Positions 60,102-64,000 of a stretch of DNA of 64,000 nt are shown here, in pieces. The stretch is from assembly GCA_046329815.1 (NCBI GenBank), contig JAXLTY010000001.1:1942150-2006149 (forward strand), read 5' to 3'. Source of the stretch: JADJSS01 sp046329815 (GTDB taxonomy: Bacteria; Bacteroidota; Bacteroidia; Chitinophagales; JADIYW01). The notes below the pieces were generated by a model, which was not told where the DNA came from, made no database searches, and saw nothing but the letters and a program-made list of their open reading frames with translations. The position numbers were made by a program, and so were the translations under genes. Every line of letters begins with the position of its first letter. Position 1 is the first letter of the stretch.

Positions 60102-60252
60102 AGTATTTTTCTCGTTTTCGTTGTCGTGTCAAATTGCGTAGCTTGGAAATTCTTGTTTCTAAATTTTCAAGCTCGTTTATTCTCATTTCGTTTTCAAAAA
60201 TCTCATTTTCGTTTCTGTCGATGAAATGGTCAATGTTTATTGATATTTTCAC
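60094..60252 (-). CDS. Small coiled-coil cassette protein (GTG start)
   Basis: 52 residues on the minus strand, GTG at 60252, stop TAA lying in the core box of attC E5. Sequence is a charged helix (FIDRNENEIFENEMRINELE, ISKLRNLTRQRKREKYWL). A 16-codon frame starting at ATG 60300 (MEKNELLRKQ) overlaps its GTG by 4 bp (GTGA), so the two may be coupled or be pieces of one frameshifted gene. The rest of the cassette (60301-60542) is A-rich on the minus strand and shows no other gene. Confidence 0.4.
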   Translation of the reverse strand: MKISINIDHFIDRNENEIFENEMRINELENLETRISKLRNLTRQRKREKYWL

Positions 60253-60534
60253 TTGATAAATATTCTCATTTGTTTTCGCAAAAGTTCATTCTTTTCCATT
60301 TTCGGCTTTCGTAGCTTGTCGATTCCTGTTTTGTTTCAAGATTTCGCCGAAAATGAGAAAGATTCGCCGAAAAATTCGATTACGGAAAAATTCTTGTCGG
60401 AAATTCAAACCCGAATTTGTTTCTTAGATTTTGCTATTTCAAGTTTCAATTTCTGTTTTAAATATTCAAAAAGTCAAAGAACAATTTTTGTCAATTCCAA
60501 AATATTCTGTTTCGATTTGCGATGTCTAAATATT

Positions 60535-60623
60535 GGCTATAACGCCCTGCAGCTTTGCGAAGTGAGCTAACACAAAAATATACTACATAATTAGCTCATT
60601 TTGCAAAACTGCCAGTTAGGCGC
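60535..60623 (-). repeat. attC-like element E6 (RNA cassette C)
   Basis: Left box TATAACG, right box GTTAGGC (60615-60621); inner sequence the same as E2 and E8 from CAGCTTTGCGAAG on. Confidence 0.7.
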
Positions 60624-60782
60624 TGTTTTAGTTTATGCAATTTACTAAAACAGTTCCAGTTTTAAGCTGCTCGCACTGCAAAACATGTAGAGAAAAATTA
60701 TTGTCGTAAATACTTGTATTTCCGCATGTCATTTTTGTCGTGAAAACTCATTTTATCAAAACGATAAGTTACAGGTAAAATA

Positions 60783-60813
60783 TTGTTTTTTAATATTTTT
60801 TCTTGTAACTTTG
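60783..60813 (+). promoter_or_regulatory. Promoter of cassette RNA, copy C
   Basis: TTG 60783-60785, 20-bp spacer, TAACTTTG 60806-60813. The spacer sequence differs from the other copies but its length does not. Confidence 0.65.
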
Positions 60814-60815
60814 GT

Positions 60816-60903
60816 GAGTATTGTAAGCGTCTCACGCTTTGAAAAGTAAACTTTTCCCGCGATTCGTCGCCAATACTCAACGTAAAAATCTTTTAGTTTT
60901 TAC
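60816..60903 (+). ncRNA. Cassette-encoded cloverleaf RNA, copy C
   Basis: Cloverleaf identical to copy A; P1 60816-60823 / 60871-60878, 3' hairpin to 60903. Confidence 0.6.
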
Positions 60904-60964
60904 TCTCGTTTTGCTCCGCTGAAATTCACTACAGTTTTCATTGTTTTGCAGTGGCTTAAAATTG

Positions 60965-61102
60965 CGCTCTAACGGTTTGCGGCTTGGCGATGTGGCGGAT
61001 TTTTAGCACAAAAGTTCAAAAGAATTACTGCTGTTGAACCTTGCACAAATATTTCATAGAAGCACTTCAGCCGCCATATTGCCAAACCGATGTTATGTGC
61101 CG
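60965..61102 (-). repeat. attC-like element E7
   Basis: Left box CTCTAACGG, right box GTTATGT (61092-61098); arms GGTTTGCGGCTTGGCGATGTGGCGG and CCGCCATATTGCCAAACC (shown in part). Belongs to the 61109 gene cassette. Confidence 0.65.
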
Positions 61103-61108
61103 TATTTT

Positions 61109-61633
61109 TCATTTCAGAAGTTTCCAAATAATAATTCCAATTACTATTACTGCAATTCCAATTCCTATATACTTATAATTAAGGTTATTGTCAGTATGAT
61201 TTTTCAATGTCTTGTCGGCAACCGTTTTTGATTCAGTAAAAGACTTTCTAAACTCATATTTAGTCACAATAAATTCTTCTGTCTGTGGGTCGTAACCTGT
61301 AAAACCGTTGTCCAAAAGTGTATTTGTTATTATTTTAATTTCATTGTTGATTCCGTCATCACTGTTACTGTCCCAATATGGAACTGATATTGCAAACTGA
61401 CTATTAAACATACTTACCTGATAAGTTGGAAAGTTAAGTTCCAAATAGTCTTCGTCAGTTTTTTCAAATACTTCAAATTTCAAACCTTGCTGAATTAATT
61501 TGTTTTTAATTTCATGCATTATTTGTTTACTAACAAAATGTTGGTCGCTTTTTGTCACATCTGATTCAAGAATTGTCTCAATATTATTTGAGGTCAAATC
61601 TTTTCTTTTGATAAAATAAATGTCGTAACTCAT
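61109..61633 (-). CDS. Cassette-borne protein with C-terminal membrane anchor, unknown function
   Basis: 174 residues. Soluble mixed alpha/beta domain (MSYDIYFIKRKDLTS, YLELNFPTYQVSMFNSQFAI, VPYWDSNSDDGINN) and a tail anchor (YIGIGIAVIVIGIIIWKLL, about residues 153-171). The N-terminal MSYDIYFI with strand-rich pattern is like many small phage- or cassette-encoded proteins. Start 46 bp inside the boundary at E8, stop 7 bp before E7's right box. Confidence 0.65.
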   Translation of the reverse strand: MSYDIYFIKRKDLTSNNIETILESDVTKSDQHFVSKQIMHEIKNKLIQQGLKFEVFEKTDEDYLELNFPTYQVSMFNSQFAISVPYWDSNSDDGINNEIKIITNTLLDNGFTGYDPQTEEFIVTKYEFRKSFTESKTVADKTLKNHTDNNLNYKYIGIGIAVIVIGIIIWKLLK

Positions 61634-61672
61634 TTTCTATTTCAGTCTTAATTTTTGTGTTCGTCTAATATG

Positions 61673-61761
61673 GCACATAACGTCCGGCAGCTTTGCGAAG
61701 TGAGCTAACACAAAAATATACTACATAATTAGCTCATTTTGCAAAACTGCCAGTTATGCGC
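61673..61761 (-). repeat. attC-like element E8 (RNA cassette D)
   Basis: Left box CATAACG, right box GTTATGC (61753-61759); same arms and loop as E2. Confidence 0.7.
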
Positions 61762-61919
61762 TGTTTTAGTTTATGCAATTTACTAAAACAGTTCCAGTTT
61801 TAAGCTGCTCGCACTGCAAAACATGTAGATAAAAATGATTGTCGTAAATACTTGTATTTCCGCAGTCATTTTTGTCGTGAAAACTCATTTTATCAAAACG
61901 ATAAGTTACACTCAAAGTA

Positions 61920-61950
61920 TTGTTTCACAATTTTTTTTCTTGTAACTTTG
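61920..61950 (+). promoter_or_regulatory. Promoter of cassette RNA, copy D
   Basis: TTG 61920-61922, 20-bp spacer, TAACTTTG 61943-61950. Confidence 0.65.
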
Positions 61951-61952
61951 GT

Positions 61953-62040
61953 GAGTATTGTAAGCGTCTCACGCTTTGAAAAGTAAACTTTTCCCGCGAT
62001 TCGTCGCCAATACTCAACGTAAAAATTTTTTAGTTTTTAC
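61953..62040 (+). ncRNA. Cassette-encoded cloverleaf RNA, copy D
   Basis: Cloverleaf identical to copy A; P1 61953-61960 / 62008-62015. One C to T change in the loop of the 3' hairpin. Confidence 0.6.
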
Positions 62041-62101
62041 TATCGTTTTGCTCCTCTGAAATTCACTACAGTTTTCATTGTTTTGCAGTGGCTTAAAATT
62101 G

Positions 62102-62238
62102 CGCTCTAACGGTTTGCGGCTTTGCGTTGTGGGGGATTTTTAGCACTACTGTTCATACGAAGCTCAAATGTTGAACCTTGTACAAATGTTTCTACGAAGC
62201 ACGTCAGCCCCCATAACGCAAAACCGCTGTTACCTGCC
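62102..62238 (-). repeat. attC-like element E9
   Basis: Left box CTCTAACGG, right box GTTACCT (62229-62235); arms GGTTTGCGGCTTTGCGTTGTG and GCCCCCATAACGCAAAACC. Belongs to the two-gene cassette. Confidence 0.65.
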
Positions 62239-62242
62239 GTTT

Positions 62243-63091
62243 TTATTTGTCTGTCTTGATATTCCACGTTATACAATTTAATATTCCTCCGTCATAAGCG
62301 ATTTCATTGCTTTCGACTGTCTGAATATTTTGTCCTGCAAAAATTGTTTCAAGTTGCCTTACTGCTAAGTCGTCCTCTTTAATGCTAAAGGTCGGAATAA
62401 TTACAGTGTTTTCCATTTGCAAATAGTTAATATAGTCTCCATTTGCGTGGTCGATACTTTTGTTGTCATACACGTTGTAAGGAATGATAATGTAGTCAAG
62501 TCCTGTGTTGTGGATTGCAATTTCAAAAGCCCTGTAAAACCATTCTTTCTCCTTTTTATGTTTATAGTCGTTAATGATAACTGTATTTTCATCTACGAAC
62601 CGAACCATTCCGTCCGAATGTCCTGTGAAGTCACCTGGTTGTTCAGGAACAAAGTAGATTTTGTCAACGTGTAAAAGGTCGTAAAGTTCTTTTATAAGTT
62701 GTTTACGTTCGTAGCTTGGATTGTCTTTAAAAACACGGTCGGTCATAATAACTTTGTTTGTCCAACGTGTTACGTTACCACCGTCAAGTATGATGTCTGT
62801 TTTTACTGTGTCGATACAGATGTTACTGCAAATTGTATCAACGTCTGAAATCGTTTTTAAAAGTTTCTTTGTCTGTAAGTAAGAGGGATTGTAAGTGAAC
62901 CGAACAAACTTGTCCAATTCAGTCTGAACAGGCATATAGTCAACTGACCAAACATCTTTTGTTTTAGGAAGCAGTGCAAAATTGATATTGCAGTCGGTCA
63001 GCACCTTTTCAAACCGATTGTAAAAGTCGGGATAGTTTTTCGGTAAAGTGTCCGCTAAGTATAAAAAGTTGGTTTGACTATCTGTTATCAT
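62243..63091 (-). CDS. Agmatine deiminase / peptidylarginine deiminase family protein
   Basis: 282 residues. Guanidino-group-modifying fold signatures: DVWSVDYMPVQ (substrate Asp), ILDGGNVTRW, the His/Asp catalytic part GHSDGMVRFVDENTVI, NGDYINYLQMENTVIIPTF, and the catalytic Cys in GGILNCITWNI at the C-terminus. The family hydrolyses agmatine or arginine side chains; this one is shorter than typical AguA (about 350), so the substrate is uncertain. Starts with an ATGA overlap with the upstream cassette gene; both share one cassette and transcript. Confidence 0.85.
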   Translation of the reverse strand: MITDSQTNFLYLADTLPKNYPDFYNRFEKVLTDCNINFALLPKTKDVWSVDYMPVQTELDKFVRFTYNPSYLQTKKLLKTISDVDTICSNICIDTVKTDIILDGGNVTRWTNKVIMTDRVFKDNPSYERKQLIKELYDLLHVDKIYFVPEQPGDFTGHSDGMVRFVDENTVIINDYKHKKEKEWFYRAFEIAIHNTGLDYIIIPYNVYDNKSIDHANGDYINYLQMENTVIIPTFSIKEDDLAVRQLETIFAGQNIQTVESNEIAYDGGILNCITWNIKTDK

Positions 63092-63591
63092 TTGGCGGGG
63101 TTAATTAAGAAAGCATAATTTAGTTGGTCTGCTCCGTTTTCCTTTGCGTTTTGTCCTAAGCCAATACGTGTTCTTTTAATAATTTGTGATTTCGGAAAAG
63201 CGTGTTTTACAATTTGAGTTTTTATTGATTGAGTGAATGCATTATTTTCACTGAAAAGTTTCATAGCACACACCATTGGTCCTTTAATTGCTGTTTTTCT
63301 TTCGATATCAAAAAGACCTCGTATTAAGATACCCCCATAACCTCCTGTTTCTTCATTTTTAAGTGCAATGTCAACGCCTGAATAATGGAAAAACCAATCA
63401 CCTGCTTTTGGGTCAACGTGTTTACGCTTGTAAGTGCTGTTGTCAATATGGTTTGGTGAATTCCAATAAAATTCGATTTCTGTTAGTCTATATAAAGTGT
63501 TATGTGTCTGAATAGCATAATTGTCAAACAATGTCTGTGCAATGTTTTCAAACTCACTTTCGGTTTCTTTGTCAATTGTTAAGAATTTCAT
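63088..63591 (-). CDS. Cassette-borne protein of unknown function, coupled to the deiminase
   Basis: 167 residues, no signal peptide. Segments TEIEFYWNSPNHIDNSTY, WFFHYSGVDIALKNEE and GGYGGILIRGLFD resemble a Bacteroidota family that I believe is distantly like DNA-3-methyladenine glycosylase folds, but this is not certain. Starts 33 bp inside the boundary at E10. Its stop overlaps the deiminase start (ATGA). Confidence 0.65.
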   Translation of the reverse strand: MKFLTIDKETESEFENIAQTLFDNYAIQTHNTLYRLTEIEFYWNSPNHIDNSTYKRKHVDPKAGDWFFHYSGVDIALKNEETGGYGGILIRGLFDIERKTAIKGPMVCAMKLFSENNAFTQSIKTQIVKHAFPKSQIIKRTRIGLGQNAKENGADQLNYAFLINPAK

Positions 63592-63614
63592 AGTTGTCGA
63601 AGTTCGTCCTAAAA

Positions 63615-63752
63615 TGGCAGGTAACGTTTTGGCGCTTGGCGCAGTGGCGGATTTCGGAGCACGAAACTGTCAACATACCACAAAAGTTGATGCGAGATAG
63701 AATTTTCAATTAACCACATCACCCGCCATTGAGCCAAACGCCTGTTAGCGGT
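63615..63752 (-). repeat. attC-like element E10
   Basis: Left box GGTAACG, right box GTTAGCG (63744-63750); arms TTTTGGCGCTTGGCGCAGTGGCGG and CCGCCATTGAGCCAAACG (in part). Belongs to the rightmost, partial cassette. Confidence 0.6.
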
Positions 63753-63763
63753 TCGGCTTTCTT

Positions 63764-64000
63764 TTATGTGTTGAATATAAATTTCACAATTCTTTCTACT
63801 GCTTTTATAGTCGCTGTGTCAATGTCATCTTTTGTCCAAGTGTCCTTTGGATATGCTGTCAATGCCAAAGCAATTCCATATCTACTGTCTTTGTAGCCCG
63901 ATTTACTGTTTATAGAATTTTGCTTTTTTGTCTTGAACCATTCATTTCCAATTGACTTATTAATATCTTCTTCAAGCAATATTTTGTTTCCAAGTTTGTT
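63764..64000 (-). CDS. Cassette-borne protein, partial (runs off right edge)
   Basis: At least 78 codons; the frame is open to the right edge, so the start is not in the window. Visible part: IGNEWFKTKKQNSINSKSGY, YGIALALTAYPKDTWTKDDI and a C-terminal helix TIKAVERIVKFIFN. No family recognised. Stop lies about 12 bp before E10, the usual place in this array. Confidence 0.55.
   Translation of the reverse strand, partial: NKLGNKILLEEDINKSIGNEWFKTKKQNSINSKSGYKDSRYGIALALTAYPKDTWTKDDIDTATIKAVERIVKFIFNT

Larger units (their letters stand above)
60543..60972 (-). repeat. RNA cassette C
   Basis: Third copy; the most diverged flank upstream of the RNA (spacer of the promoter changed) while promoter boxes and RNA are kept. 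Confidence 0.75.
61681..62109 (-). repeat. RNA cassette D
   Basis: Fourth copy; nearly the same as copy A across its length. Confidence 0.75.
57716..64000 (-). mobile_element. Integron-like gene cassette array (minus-strand oriented), continuing past the right edge
   Basis: Ten attC-like elements (listed separately) separate cassettes whose genes all lie on the minus strand. Each cassette begins on the minus strand right after a (C/A)CGTTAnnn box and ends in its own palindromic attC; genes start 15-50 bp inside and stop 8-20 bp before the attC. The first bases of a cassette are complementary to the start of its own attC (for example TTAGCGGTA and TACCGCTAA for the 58.6-59.5 kb cassette), as expected for cassettes that were circles. 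The four RNA cassettes carry nearly identical attC elements on the same side, which fixes the orientation. No integrase is in the window; it is expected to the right. Confidence 0.75.

Noticed and set aside
60253..60570. A 105-codon plus-strand frame in the small coiled-coil cassette
   Set aside because: Opposite to cassette direction, runs into attC E6, and its composition mirrors the A-rich sense strand.
58217..62109. The four repeated 430-bp units as an insertion sequence
   Set aside because: No transposase, no target duplications, and each unit ends exactly at attC-like boundaries with its own attC; cassette behaviour explains them better.

Overview
The window is a low-GC stretch of a Bacteroidota chromosome. 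Evidence for the phylum: promoters of the TTG-(about 19-20)-TAnnTTTG type, few Shine-Dalgarno sequences, many lipoproteins with a C-K-K start after the lipobox, a type IX secretion (T9SS) C-terminal sorting domain, a PorE-like OmpA protein, LytTR/Y_Y_Y sensor systems and a quinone-type PyrD. The class is probably Chitinophagia or Sphingobacteriia, but the sequence alone does not fix it.

Layout. 1-13.5 kb is mostly housekeeping: a desaturase tail, ribosomal protein S1, PEP carboxykinase, QueE, a PorE-like OmpA protein, KdsA, RarA and PyrD, mixed with small secreted proteins and a CpeT-like gene broken by one frameshift. 13.5-18 kb holds an acetyltransferase and a LytTR regulator with its giant propeller histidine kinase. 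18.4-24.6 kb is a beta-oxidation operon (TetR regulator, fadN, fadA, fadE) matching the fadNAE gene order known from Bacillus. 24.6-28 kb has a small membrane protein, a region of diverging 21-bp repeats, and a secreted M43 metalloprotease with FN3, GEVED and T9SS domains. 28-37 kb contains an AraC/GlxA regulator, an M1-peptidase homologue that has lost its zinc site, two DinB-fold proteins, a second LytTR regulator, a hybrid kinase and a truncated haemoglobin. 37-47.5 kb is an accessory lipoprotein region built on a duplicated module: a helical cytoplasmic protein divergent from lipoprotein genes; one copy is extended by more lipoproteins and an OmpA-family barrel. 47.5-56 kb returns to general functions: AspS, PPK2, the GDP-fucose pair gmd/fcl with a toxin-antitoxin pair between them, PurN and a CrtI-like oxidoreductase.

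57.7-64 kb is the most unusual part. It reads as an integron-like gene cassette array on the minus strand, running off the right edge. Ten attC-like imperfect palindromes bound cassettes whose genes all point left, each stopping just before its attC. A roughly 430-bp cassette with no long gene occurs four times, alternating with cargo cassettes. Every copy carries a good Bacteroidota promoter followed by a compact four-hairpin (cloverleaf) sequence of 63 nt that is identical in all four, then a further hairpin. This looks like a small RNA gene spread as an integron cassette. No integrase is visible; given cassette orientation it should lie to the right of the window.

Other non-coding signals are a possible structured RNA present twice (about 44.2 and 56.2 kb), a leader motif shared by three genes of the lipoprotein region, a 15-bp perfect AT-only inverted repeat directly upstream of ppk2, and short interspersed word repeats, two of which lie inside queE and pyrD. 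All functional calls come from reading motifs and family features by eye; no database search was run.
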